This document shows, one piece after another, positions 10,240 to 18,168 of a stretch of 59,996 nucleotides of DNA. Every line of letters starts with the position of its first letter. Within the stretch, counting starts at the first letter, position 1. The notes beneath the pieces are model-generated. The model saw only the letters and a list, made by a program, of their open reading frames with translations, was not told where the DNA came from and did not search any database. Location: contig CALVNL010000006.1 of the NCBI GenBank assembly GCA_944349655.1, positions 1 to 59,996 on the forward strand. Reading direction: 5' to 3'. The translations under genes were made by a program, and so were the position numbers. This DNA is from an uncultured Clostridia bacterium (GTDB lineage Bacteria > Bacillota > Clostridia > Christensenellales > DTU072).

Positions 10240-10551
10240 TTATTCGCTGTCTGCACTTTGTTCCTTTCTCGCCGTTTCTTCGGCAGCCTCTTCGGAAGAC
10301 AAGATATTTTTATCGGTCAAAGCGTCGTTTTCGACTCCGAGAGAGGTTTTGTTTTTTAAGGATTTTTTCTTATTTATCAAATAATATATCCAGAATGCGG
10401 CCGCGCCTAAAAACGGAATTATTATAATTATAACGTTCCATATAACGGTAACGTTTTTTTCTTTTTTCATTCCGAAAAGTTTTATCAAGCTCATTATCGC
10501 CACGGGGTACTGACAAAGTACTGCCACCACCGCTATAAGCACGGGATCCAT
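10240..10551 (-). CDS. Small membrane protein with PLDc_N-like domain
   Basis: This 103-residue protein has two hydrophobic segments, about residues 5-25 and 38-60. The second contains VIWNVIIIIIPFLGA followed by an aromatic, basic stretch, which is the signature of the cardiolipin-synthase N-terminal (PLDc_N) domain seen in many small Bacillota membrane proteins. The C-terminal 40 residues are charged, low in complexity and probably cytoplasmic. There is no phospholipase HKD motif, so it is not itself a synthase. The start follows ACGGAGGAC. It is monocistronic, with its own promoter and terminator. The cellular role is unknown. Confidence 0.75.
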   Translation of the reverse strand: MDPVLIAVVAVLCQYPVAIMSLIKLFGMKKEKNVTVIWNVIIIIIPFLGAAAFWIYYLINKKKSLKNKTSLGVENDALTDKNILSSEEAAEETARKEQSADSE

Positions 10552-10577
10552 CGGTCGTCCTCCGTTGTTTTTTATTT

Positions 10578-10606
10578 ATTATCGCCTATTTTACGTTGTT
10601 TGTAAA
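10578..10606 (-). promoter_or_regulatory. Sigma-A promoter of the PLDc_N-type gene
   Basis: Minus strand TTTACA (10601-10606), 17-base spacer, GATAAT (10578-10583). It sits 27 bases upstream of the ATG at 10551. Confidence 0.7.
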
Positions 10607-10706
10607 GAGTATTGACGTCGCAATAAAGAGGCTCGTTCCTTGCGCGTGCGGATACGTGCGGATAAAACGTTTGATTTTTATATTAGTCTATGATAAACTA
10701 ACAGCT

Positions 10707-11543
10707 ATGAGCGAAACAGTCATCTCGGTGGAGAACGTCTCCTATACTTACAAATCCTCGCAGAACGAAACCGTCGGCGTAAAAAATCTTTCCCTTTCCA
10801 TCGAAAAGGGAGATTTCGTTGCGTTCCTCGGTCACAACGGCAGCGGAAAAAGCACGCTTGCCAAACTGCTGAACGGTTTTCTTCTGCCCGACGAAGGTAA
10901 GGTTTTCGTGGAAGGGACGGACACCGCCGACGAAGCCAAAACTTACGAAATTCGCAGTAAAGTGGGAATGGTTTTTCAAAACCCCGACAACCAGATGGTG
11001 GCGTCCGTTATCGAAGACGACATAGCTTTCGGGCCGGAAAATCTCGGCGTGGAAAGGGAAGAAATCGTCCGCAGAGTGGACTGGGCGCTGGAAACGGTAA
11101 AAATGAGCGAATATCGCACCCGTACCCCTTTTAAGTTGAGCGGAGGACAAAAACAGCGTATTGCCATAGCCGCAATACTTGCCATGATGCCCGAAGTCCT
11201 GATCCTCGACGAGTCTACCGCAATGCTCGATCCCGAAGGACGGAAAGAAGTCCTCGATACCGTAAAAAGGCTCAATAAAGAAAAAAATATGACGGTAATA
11301 CTCATTACCCACTATATGGACGAAGCGCTGGAAGCCGACAAGGTTTTCGTTTTCAGCGAAGGTTCTCTGATAAAAGGCGGTACGCCGAGGGAGGTTTTTT
11401 CCGATTTCGGAGCGGTGGAAAAAGCCAAATTGCTTCTGCCCGTCGCCACTGCCGCGGGGAAGGCGTTAGTCGAAGCGGGAATAAAAATCAACGTTCCTCT
11501 TACCGATGAGGAACTGGCGGAGGAAATATGCTCGTTGAAGTAA
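10707..11543 (+). CDS. ecfA1: ECF transporter ATPase subunit EcfA1
   Basis: This is one of the two ABC ATPases that energise uptake by energy-coupling-factor vitamin transporters. The 278-residue protein has Walker A (GHNGSGKST, near residue 40), a Q-loop (MVFQNPDNQ), the ABC signature LSGGQKQRIAIA, Walker B (VLILDEST) and a switch His in LITHYMDEA. The ATG at 10707 was chosen because the family starts close to the first strand; an upstream ATG at 10596 would add 37 unrelated residues. No good Shine-Dalgarno sequence precedes 10707. Its end overlaps ecfA2 by 16 bases, and ecfT follows, so these genes form one operon. It is a shared (group II) module, because no S component lies beside it. The S component at 41766 is a likely client. 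Confidence 0.93.
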   Translation: MSETVISVENVSYTYKSSQNETVGVKNLSLSIEKGDFVAFLGHNGSGKSTLAKLLNGFLLPDEGKVFVEGTDTADEAKTYEIRSKVGMVFQNPDNQMVASVIEDDIAFGPENLGVEREEIVRRVDWALETVKMSEYRTRTPFKLSGGQKQRIAIAAILAMMPEVLILDESTAMLDPEGRKEVLDTVKRLNKEKNMTVILITHYMDEALEADKVFVFSEGSLIKGGTPREVFSDFGAVEKAKLLLPVATAAGKALVEAGIKINVPLTDEELAEEICSLK

Positions 11544-12382
11544 AAAATCTTTCCTACGTTTACAGCGAAAAAACTCCGTTCGAAAAACAGGCTCTCAAAG
11601 ACGTTTCTTTCGTGGTGGACGAAGGTCAGAGCGTGGGCATAGTAGGCGCCACGGGTAGCGGAAAAAGTACGCTCGTGCAACATCTCAACGGGCTTATCCG
11701 CTTGAAAAACGGTAAAATAACCGTTCTCGACATAGATTTATCCGCAAAAAAACCCGATCTGAAAGCTTTGCGTAAAGGGATAGGAATGCTTTTCCAATAC
11801 CCCGAATATCAGTTGTTTGCGGATACCGTGGCTTCCGACGTAATGTTCGGCCCGCTCAATTTCGGATTTTCCAAAACCGAAGCCGAGGAAGCCGCCCGCC
11901 GTGCAGTAAACATGGTAGGGATGGACTACGACTCGGTAAAGGACCGTTCCCCTCTGGAACTGTCGGGAGGACAAAAACGCCGCATCGCCATAGCCGGCGT
12001 GCTGGCATACCGTCCGAAAATCCTGATCCTCGACGAACCCACCGCAGGGCTCGATCCTGCAGGCAAAAGAGAAATGCTTTCCCTTATCGCATCCCTGAAG
12101 GGCGAAGAGATTTCCACGGTCATAACCGTCAGTCACAATATGGACGAAATAGCGGAATTTTCTCAAAGAGTTCTGGTCATGAATAACGGCAAACTGCTTT
12201 ACGACACCACCCCTTCCGAACTTTTCTACCGACTGGACGTGGAAGCGCTCGGTCTGAGTCTGCCGCACACGGTCAGAATAGTCAGACTTCTGAAGGAAAA
12301 AAATATCATTCTTCCCGAAGTGCTTACCGAAAAAGATCTCGTAGCCGCCCTTCTCGCCTACGCCGGAGGTCGCAATGCGTGA
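11528..12382 (+). CDS. ecfA2: ECF transporter ATPase subunit EcfA2
   Basis: This is the second ATPase of the ECF energising module; it pairs with EcfA1 and docks on EcfT. The 284-residue protein has Walker A GATGSGKST, a Q-loop (MLFQYPEYQ), LSGGQKRRIAIAGVLA, Walker B ILILDEPTAGLDP and a switch His in VSHNMDE. The sequence is typical of EcfA2, including the phrase QLFADTVASDV after the Q-loop. It starts inside the end of ecfA1 and overlaps ecfT by 8 bases, which points to translational coupling and balanced subunit supply. Confidence 0.94.
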   Translation: MLVEVKNLSYVYSEKTPFEKQALKDVSFVVDEGQSVGIVGATGSGKSTLVQHLNGLIRLKNGKITVLDIDLSAKKPDLKALRKGIGMLFQYPEYQLFADTVASDVMFGPLNFGFSKTEAEEAARRAVNMVGMDYDSVKDRSPLELSGGQKRRIAIAGVLAYRPKILILDEPTAGLDPAGKREMLSLIASLKGEEISTVITVSHNMDEIAEFSQRVLVMNNGKLLYDTTPSELFYRLDVEALGLSLPHTVRIVRLLKEKNIILPEVLTEKDLVAALLAYAGGRNA

Positions 12383-13187
12383 CGTAGCTTTCGGTCAATT
12401 CTATCCTGCGGACTCATTCGTCCATAAGCTCGACCCGAGAACCAAACTTTTAGCCGGCATTGTTTATATCGTGGCGGTGTTTCTCTGCACCTCATACTAC
12501 TCGTATCTCGCCTGCTTCCTTTTTCTCGTAATCTCGATTATAGTATCCCGTATCCCTATAAGAAGCGTCCTGAAAACGGTAAAAGCGGTTTTATTTATAA
12601 TAATTATCACAGTCGTCATCAATATTCTTTTTTACTCCGACGGCAAGGTTTTGTGGTCGTGGTGGAAACTTACGATTACCGAACAAGGTCTTATTTTCGC
12701 TTCCAAAATGGCTATGAGACTGTTGTTTCTGGTGCTTTCCACTTCTTTAATCACGCTGACGACCACCCCCATGAATCTGACAGACGGACTGGAAAGCCTG
12801 CTCACTCCTCTTAAATGGATAAAATTTCCCGTCCACGACGTGGCGATTATTATGAGTATAGCTTTAAGGTTTATTCCTTCCTTTATGGAAGAAATAGACA
12901 AAATAATGATGGCGCAGAAAGCCCGCGGGGCGTCTTTCGACACCGGCGGACTGATAAAAAGGGCAAAGGCGTTGCTGCCCATACTCATCCCCCTTTTCGT
13001 ATCGGCTTTCCGCAGAGCGGACGAACTGGCAATGGCGTTGGACGCGCGTTGTTATAACGCCACGCCCAACCGTACCAAAATGAAAAAACTTACCTTTACC
13101 GGAAGAGACGTGGTCGCCTGGGTGCTGACCGCGGCGTTCCTTGCGATAATTATAATGCTCCGCACGGGCTTTTTCGGGCTTTTGTGA
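12375..13187 (+). CDS. ecfT: ECF transporter transmembrane subunit EcfT
   Basis: EcfT is the membrane scaffold that couples the EcfA1A2 ATPases to interchangeable S components. The 270-residue protein has several hydrophobic segments (about residues 26-44, 46-64, 73-91, 110-130 and 247-265) and the conserved N-terminal phrase SFVHKLDPRTKLL. Two coupling-helix motifs are visible: AQKARGASF (ARG) and ALDARCYNA, where the second has the ARC variant common in Clostridia. It overlaps ecfA2 by 8 bases and truA by 4 (GTGA), as in the widespread ecfA1-A2-T-truA order. Confidence 0.94.
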   Translation: MRDVAFGQFYPADSFVHKLDPRTKLLAGIVYIVAVFLCTSYYSYLACFLFLVISIIVSRIPIRSVLKTVKAVLFIIIITVVINILFYSDGKVLWSWWKLTITEQGLIFASKMAMRLLFLVLSTSLITLTTTPMNLTDGLESLLTPLKWIKFPVHDVAIIMSIALRFIPSFMEEIDKIMMAQKARGASFDTGGLIKRAKALLPILIPLFVSAFRRADELAMALDARCYNATPNRTKMKKLTFTGRDVVAWVLTAAFLAIIIMLRTGFFGLL

Positions 13188-13930
13188 TCATGGCGAGAAT
13201 ACTTCTTACGGTGGAATATTTCGGCAAAAATTACGCCGGCTGGCAACGGCAGAAAAACGCTCTCGGCGTCCAGGAAGTTCTGGAAAACAAACTTTCGCTG
13301 GTTTTGCAACAAAAAATAGTCCTTGTCGGAAGCGGCAGGACGGACAGCGGCGTGCACGCCTTGGCGCAGAAAGCTCATTTCGATTACGAGGGAAACTTCC
13401 CCCTGAAAAAACTCGCCTACGCCGTCAATACCACCCTGCCGTGGGACATAAGAATACGCAGCGCAGAAACCGTCCCCGACGACTTTCACGCTCAGTATTC
13501 CGCCCATTCCAAGACTTACGTTTACAAAATGTATCTTTCCCGCACCTCCCGTCCTCTCAAGGACTTGCATTACGCCCGTATTCCCTACGAAAAAATCGAT
13601 TTTGCGGCGATGAAGCAAGCCTGCGGCGATCTGGTCGGGACCCACGACTTCAAGGGCTTTTCCTCTACGGGCAGCGGTATAAAAACCACAATCCGCACCG
13701 TTTTTTCTGCCGAACTTTACGAAAACGGAGAAGATATAACTCTGGAAATCTGCGGCAACGGTTTCCTTTACAATATGGTCAGAATAATCGCCGGCACCCT
13801 CGTCTGGATAGGCGTCGGAAAACTCCCCGTTTCGGCGGTGAAAGATGTCCTTACCACGGGAAAAAGAACTCTCGGAGGAAAAACTTTTCCACCTCAGGGA
13901 CTGTATCTGAAAGAGGTAAATTATGAATGA
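13184..13930 (+). CDS. truA: tRNA pseudouridine(38-40) synthase TruA
   Basis: TruA makes pseudouridine at positions 38-40 of the tRNA anticodon stem. The 248-residue protein carries the catalytic motif GSGRTDSGVHAL, whose Asp is the nucleophile, the N-terminal phrase ILLTVEYFGKNYAGWQRQ and the C-terminal NMVRIIAGTLVWIG block. The start is either GTG at 13184, which overlaps the ecfT stop as GTGA, or ATG at 13190, two codons later and closer to the family's usual start. Location next to ecfT is the standard Bacillota arrangement. Its stop overlaps the start of the next gene by 8 bases. Confidence 0.95.
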   Translation: MIMARILLTVEYFGKNYAGWQRQKNALGVQEVLENKLSLVLQQKIVLVGSGRTDSGVHALAQKAHFDYEGNFPLKKLAYAVNTTLPWDIRIRSAETVPDDFHAQYSAHSKTYVYKMYLSRTSRPLKDLHYARIPYEKIDFAAMKQACGDLVGTHDFKGFSSTGSGIKTTIRTVFSAELYENGEDITLEICGNGFLYNMVRIIAGTLVWIGVGKLPVSAVKDVLTTGKRTLGGKTFPPQGLYLKEVNYE

Positions 13931-15308
13931 ACAAACGTTGAAAGCTCCGCTCAGAATTCTGAACGGAATCAGAAAATTCCTTGCAAGCGACTGGTATTAT
14001 CTTTCCGTTACCGTGCTTTGCGCAATATTTTATACCCTTAAACAGGAAGTAATAGGCGCTTTGGTTCTCGGATATATAGCAGGAATCGTTTTCGTGTTAA
14101 GCGACGACCTTTCCCCCGTTACTTTGCCTTTCCTTCTTATAGCCTCCTCCGTATTACGTCTTTACGACAGTGCCGACTTATGGTTTTCCTACATCCCTGC
14201 CATAATCCCGATCATTCCTTTGATTGCGGTTCATTTTATTCTGTATCGTCCCCGCTATCGCATCGGAAAAATGTTTTTCCCTTTGCTTGCAGTTGCCGTC
14301 GCCGTTACCTTGGGCGGTATAGGTATAACTTCGGTAAAGGATTATTTCAGCCCGACAAATCTTTATTATGTGGTAATGCTGGGCTTCGGAATGGTTATAT
14401 TGTACGTTATTTTTTATAATCATATCGGTATAAAAAAAGATTTCGATTACAAAAAATATCTCACCAAAGTCATGCTTTATTTCGGAGCTTTTCTCGTTTA
14501 TATGCTGTTTGTCGTTTACGTGGAAAGTTTTATCGAAGATAAAGAGCTTTATATTCAAATGGGTAACAATCTTTCGGCAAACCTTCTTATGACGATGCCT
14601 TTCGCTTTCTATTACAGCACGGTAAGCCGCCGTTATTCGATGGCGTTTTTCTGTCTCGGGCTGTTGGAATATCTCGCCCTCGTCCTTTCCCTTTCCAGAG
14701 GCGGAATGCTTTTCGGTACGGTTATGGTTGTTCCCTGCGCCCTGTTCGCCGTAAAAAAATCCGCAAAACAAGACAAACCGTTCCTTATAACGGCATTGGT
14801 GCTGTCGGGACTTGTCGCAATAATAGCTCTTTTTGCCTATATCGACGAAATTATTCCCATGCTTGCCGTAAAAAAAGACGAAGCGAGAGTTTATCTCTAT
14901 ACAGGAGCGGTAAAAGCATTTTTTGAATATCCTCTGTTGGGCGTGGGATTTCTGTTCAATACCGCAGATAAAATTCCTACCGGGGCAATTTACTGGTACC
15001 ATTCCACCCCGTTTCAGATTATCGGAAGTATGGGGCTTGTCGGGATCCTTGCCTACTGCTATTACTACGTTTACCGTTGCGTAATTCTTTGGAAAAACCG
15101 CAAAAGTAAATTCAACGTTTGTATTGCTTTATCTTTCATAGGATTTGAATTGCTCGCCCTCGTCAATCCGGGTACGTTCTGCCCTCTGCCTTATGTGGCT
15201 ATGATGACTTGTATCTTTACCGTTTTCGAAAAAATGAACGGTTCTGAACCATTGCCTTATATAAAGGATTTACTCCCTTCCAAAATCAAAAAAACAAAAA
15301 CCGCTTAA
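13923..15308 (+). CDS. O-antigen ligase/polymerase family membrane protein
   Basis: This 461-residue polytopic protein has roughly ten to twelve hydrophobic segments. Three motifs match the Wzy/WaaL (Wzy_C) family: SLSRGGMLFG, then ARVYLYTGAVKAFFEYPLLGVGF, and then a large loop with HSTPFQIIGSMGLVG. Members polymerise or ligate lipid-linked glycans on the outer face of the membrane. In a Gram-positive this would mean capsule, teichuronic acid or a secreted glycan rather than LPS. No glycosyltransferase lies nearby, so the substrate cannot be inferred. The gene is translationally coupled to truA, which is unrelated in function, and ends at a bidirectional terminator. Confidence 0.85.
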   Translation: MNEQTLKAPLRILNGIRKFLASDWYYLSVTVLCAIFYTLKQEVIGALVLGYIAGIVFVLSDDLSPVTLPFLLIASSVLRLYDSADLWFSYIPAIIPIIPLIAVHFILYRPRYRIGKMFFPLLAVAVAVTLGGIGITSVKDYFSPTNLYYVVMLGFGMVILYVIFYNHIGIKKDFDYKKYLTKVMLYFGAFLVYMLFVVYVESFIEDKELYIQMGNNLSANLLMTMPFAFYYSTVSRRYSMAFFCLGLLEYLALVLSLSRGGMLFGTVMVVPCALFAVKKSAKQDKPFLITALVLSGLVAIIALFAYIDEIIPMLAVKKDEARVYLYTGAVKAFFEYPLLGVGFLFNTADKIPTGAIYWYHSTPFQIIGSMGLVGILAYCYYYVYRCVILWKNRKSKFNVCIALSFIGFELLALVNPGTFCPLPYVAMMTCIFTVFEKMNGSEPLPYIKDLLPSKIKKTKTA

Positions 15309-15338
15309 ATTGTTTTCAAAAAACCGTGCAGAAAAAAA

Positions 15339-15360
15339 AGCGACGTAAGTTTACGTCGCT
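15339..15360. terminator. Bidirectional terminator between convergent genes
   Basis: A 10-bp perfect stem (agcgacgtaa with ttacgtcgct) and a 2-base apex is flanked by A8 on the left and T5 on the right. It therefore works for the plus-strand operon ending at 15308 and the minus-strand operon ending at 15378. Confidence 0.85.
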
Positions 15361-15377
15361 TTTTCGAATTTGTTATT

Positions 15378-16010
15378 TTAGTGCGGTTGTTTCAAGAACC
15401 AGTTATCGAGGAGTTCTTCGGAATATTCGGTTTCGCCCGTGAATTCCAAAACCCTTTTTTCTATGAATTCTCGACACGCTTTTTCCAGCATATAAGCGGT
15501 TTCGAAAGCTTCGTCCATATCTTTACCGCAACACAACACGCCGTGGTTTGCCATAAAACAGGCATTTCTGCCTTCCATAGCTTTAAGAGTGCCTTCTCTG
15601 AGTTTTTTCGTGCCGGGCAGTCCGTATGCCGCGACACGCACGTCTCCGCCGAAAATCGCTGCCGTTTCGTCGTCAGCGGGCAAGGTTTGTCTTGCCGCGG
15701 CGAAAATGCTGCCGTAAAGCGGATGAGTATGAATGACCGCTCCTATGTCGGGACGGGTACGGTAAACGGCGGCGTGTATCCCTCTTTCGCTGGTCGGTTT
15801 CAGTCTGCCCGTCCACTCCAGCGTCTCCAAATCCACTTTCGCCATATCTTCGGGTTTAAGGGACTTGTAATCCAGTCCCGAAGGCGTAGCGAACATATAT
15901 TTGTCGTCTATCCTTACCGAAGAGTTACCCCAGGTCCCCTGCACGAGGTTGTTGTCTAACAGTTTTACGCCGGAGTCGTATAAAATTTTTCTGAGTTCCT
16001 GTTCCGTCAT
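15378..16010 (-). CDS. Class II aldolase/adducin family enzyme (FucA/AraD-like)
   Basis: The 210-residue protein is a full-length zinc-dependent class II aldolase or epimerase. It has the phosphate-binding GTWGNSSVR, PSG, the catalytic-type Glu in TSERGIHAAVY, the metal ligands HTHPLYG and the third His in ANHGVLCCG. The family cleaves sugar 1-phosphates such as fuculose 1-phosphate to DHAP and an aldehyde, or epimerises ribulose 5-phosphate. The FGGY kinase upstream would supply the phosphorylated substrate. It is the last gene of a tight four-gene operon and is 1 base from its degenerate paralogue. The exact substrate is unknown. Confidence 0.88.
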   Translation of the reverse strand: MTEQELRKILYDSGVKLLDNNLVQGTWGNSSVRIDDKYMFATPSGLDYKSLKPEDMAKVDLETLEWTGRLKPTSERGIHAAVYRTRPDIGAVIHTHPLYGSIFAAARQTLPADDETAAIFGGDVRVAAYGLPGTKKLREGTLKAMEGRNACFMANHGVLCCGKDMDEAFETAYMLEKACREFIEKRVLEFTGETEYSEELLDNWFLKQPH

Positions 16011-16011
16011 T

Positions 16012-16614
16012 TTACATTTCCTCCTGCGATTTGTTCTTTTGGTTCTTTTTGCTGTATTTGAGTTTGTAAACCAATCTCATAAGCCGTGCGTCGAACGCTC
16101 CTATGTGCTTGCAACCGCCCAGTACGCTGCCCGCCACGAAAACCCTCGCCGCCTTTTCCAGTACCATCATACAGGTAAAGGCTTCGTCCAGCGTTCTGCC
16201 GGTGGTAAGCGCGCCGTCGTCTTTTATCAGAATGGAGTTAGCGCCTTTCAAAGCAGGAATTATCTTGTCGGTACGGTTCTGACAGACCTTGCATTTATAT
16301 CCCACTATCTGAGCCATATCGTCCAATGACGCAACAATGGTTCTGCCGCTTTTTGCCACCACGCAGGATTTTTCGGGGTGGGAATAGATTATGGCGTTCA
16401 CGTCGTAGGTGTTGAAAATTACCGCCGCCGCAGTGACTCCTTTTTTATAACTTTCCCTGACTACGTCGGACTCGGTAAGCGACCCGAGAGCGCCTTTCGT
16501 GACGTACATATCCTTGTCGTCTATCCTTAAGGCTATATAATCGTTTTCTCCGCACAGCTTTTCTTCCTTCAGCCGCGCGGCGTATTCCAGAATGTGACCT
16601 ATCCTGTTGTCCAT
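16012..16614 (-). CDS. Degenerate class II aldolase-fold protein lacking metal ligands
   Basis: This 200-residue protein aligns end to end with the adjacent aldolase: the DDK-Y/M block, the D-IxA(V/I)IxxHP strand, and then DGALTTGRTLDEAF for NHGVLCCGKDMDEAF. The active site is gone. GTWGNSS becomes GENDYIA, the Glu of TSER becomes Lys, HTH becomes YSH, and the third zinc ligand in NHG becomes DDG. Loss of the Glu and two of three His argues against aldolase chemistry. It could be a structural or regulatory partner of the active paralogue, since class II aldolases are tetramers. The C terminus is basic. It lies 11 bases from the kinase and 1 base from the active aldolase. Confidence 0.78.
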   Translation of the reverse strand: MDNRIGHILEYAARLKEEKLCGENDYIALRIDDKDMYVTKGALGSLTESDVVRESYKKGVTAAAVIFNTYDVNAIIYSHPEKSCVVAKSGRTIVASLDDMAQIVGYKCKVCQNRTDKIIPALKGANSILIKDDGALTTGRTLDEAFTCMMVLEKAARVFVAGSVLGGCKHIGAFDARLMRLVYKLKYSKKNQKNKSQEEM

Positions 16615-16624
16615 AGACCCTCCT

Positions 16625-18151
16625 TTAATTGAATCTGTCTCCGTTCGCCCTCTTATATGCCCCTCTCAACGAGTAGTATATATCTTTGTATGAAGCGAAG
16701 AGTTTATCATAAATTTCGGCATTTTGGGGGTTCGGAGTATAACTTTTGGTAACCTTAACAAACTTTTTCGCGTCGGCAAAGCCTTTAAGCTTACCCAGCC
16801 CTATCATAGCGGTGATAGCCGCTCCCAACGCTCCTGCCGAACGGGGCGCGTCCACTACGTCGAAACGCACTTTAGTGATATCGGCGATAATCTGCATCCA
16901 CGCTTCGTCCAAAGCTCCTCCGCCTATTATATGGAAATGCTTACATTCGATTTTGTAATCGGAACGGAAGTTTTCCAAGATCCAGCGAAGATTGTATCCG
17001 ATCCCTTCGTAAACCGCTCTCATAAGATGAACCCTGGTATGTTCGGGATTTATGTTGAAAAGCGTGGCTCTGGTGGTGGTGTTGCTGACGGGACATCTTT
17101 CCCCCAACATCCACGGAGTGCAGATAAGGTGATCGCTCCCTGCGGGAACGCTTTCTATGGCTTTATCCATATAGGCGTAAATTCCGTCGCCGTAAAGCTC
17201 TCTTTCCTTGGAAAAGAACTGTTCCATTATCCATTGGATATTGCTTCCTGCCGCTTCGGTAATGCCTACCACGAGGTTGTTTTCGGGGTCTGCCGACTGT
17301 ATTGCCGCCGCTCCGTTCTTGAAAGCGGTATTGTTCCTGGAAACGGCGCAAACCCACGCCGAGGTGCCGAGGTAGATGTGGACGTCATTATTTCCAGTCT
17401 TGCCGCTTCCCACGCAGGCGCTCTGCACGTCGTCGCAACCGCCCAAAACGGGAGTACCTTCCTTAAGGCCCGTCTCCTCTGCCGCTTTGGCGGTTATTCC
17501 TTTCCCTATAAGGTCGGTGCTTTTCACGAGCGGGGGAAGTTTCTTCATATCTATCCCCGTAAGCGACAATACGCTAAGCCAGGTCTTCTTCTTCAGATCC
17601 AGTCCGTAACTGCTCGCTCCCGACAGTTCCGCCACCATTTCTCCCGTGCATTTGTATTTCAGATATCCGTTGACGTCGAGAAAATATTTGGTGTTTTTGT
17701 AAACTTCGGGAAGTTTTTCCTTGACCCAGATTATTTTACTGACCACGTCCTTGCCCATAATCGGAGTGCCGGAAAGCAAGGTAAAAAGCCGCTTTCCGCC
17801 CAGTCTTTTCATAATTCTCTGAGCCTGGCTCTCCGCTCTTCCGTCCACCCAGGTAATGTTGTTGTAGAGTTCCTTCCCGTCCTTGTCCACGGGGATAAGC
17901 CCCATGGACTGCGTGGAAAAGACTACTCCGATAATTTCCGCAGGATCGATATTGTTTTCGGAAATGATCCCCTTGGTGGACTCGCAGACGGCGTTCCAGT
18001 AATCCGCGGGGACCTGTTCCACCCACGACGGATGCGGATAATAAGTCGGATACGGAACGGTAAACGTGGCGGCAATGGTCCCGTCTGTTCTTACCAGTAC
18101 CGCTTTATCGCTGCTCGTACCTATATCGTGCGCCAGAATATACTCGTTCAT
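16625..18151 (-). CDS. FGGY-family carbohydrate kinase (xylulokinase-like)
   Basis: The 508-residue protein is an ATP-dependent sugar kinase of the FGGY family. It starts with AHDIGTSSDKAVLV (phosphate-1 loop) and has the hexokinase-fold blocks ITWVDGRAESQ, GGCDDVQSA (the catalytic Asp region) and IYLGTSAWV. The adenosine motif IIGGGALDEAWMQIIADIT comes next, followed by SAGALGAAITAMIGLG. It is closest in layout to xylulokinase, but substrate residues cannot be assigned by eye. The next gene downstream is an aldolase-fold gene, so the expected flow is ketose, then ketose phosphate, then aldol cleavage. It is 17 bases from the aminotransferase gene upstream. Confidence 0.9.
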   Translation of the reverse strand: MNEYILAHDIGTSSDKAVLVRTDGTIAATFTVPYPTYYPHPSWVEQVPADYWNAVCESTKGIISENNIDPAEIIGVVFSTQSMGLIPVDKDGKELYNNITWVDGRAESQAQRIMKRLGGKRLFTLLSGTPIMGKDVVSKIIWVKEKLPEVYKNTKYFLDVNGYLKYKCTGEMVAELSGASSYGLDLKKKTWLSVLSLTGIDMKKLPPLVKSTDLIGKGITAKAAEETGLKEGTPVLGGCDDVQSACVGSGKTGNNDVHIYLGTSAWVCAVSRNNTAFKNGAAAIQSADPENNLVVGITEAAGSNIQWIMEQFFSKERELYGDGIYAYMDKAIESVPAGSDHLICTPWMLGERCPVSNTTTRATLFNINPEHTRVHLMRAVYEGIGYNLRWILENFRSDYKIECKHFHIIGGGALDEAWMQIIADITKVRFDVVDAPRSAGALGAAITAMIGLGKLKGFADAKKFVKVTKSYTPNPQNAEIYDKLFASYKDIYYSLRGAYKRANGDRFN

Positions 18152-18168
18152 TTGTCCTCCGTCGGAAA

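Noticed and set aside
11528-11543. Frameshift or fusion of the two ECF ATPases
   Set aside because: The 16-base overlap is the normal coupled layout, and both proteins are complete.
15378-16614. One fused two-domain aldolase broken by a frameshift
   Set aside because: Each part is a full-length fold with its own start and stop, and the second has lost specific active-site residues without other damage. A tandem duplication fits better.
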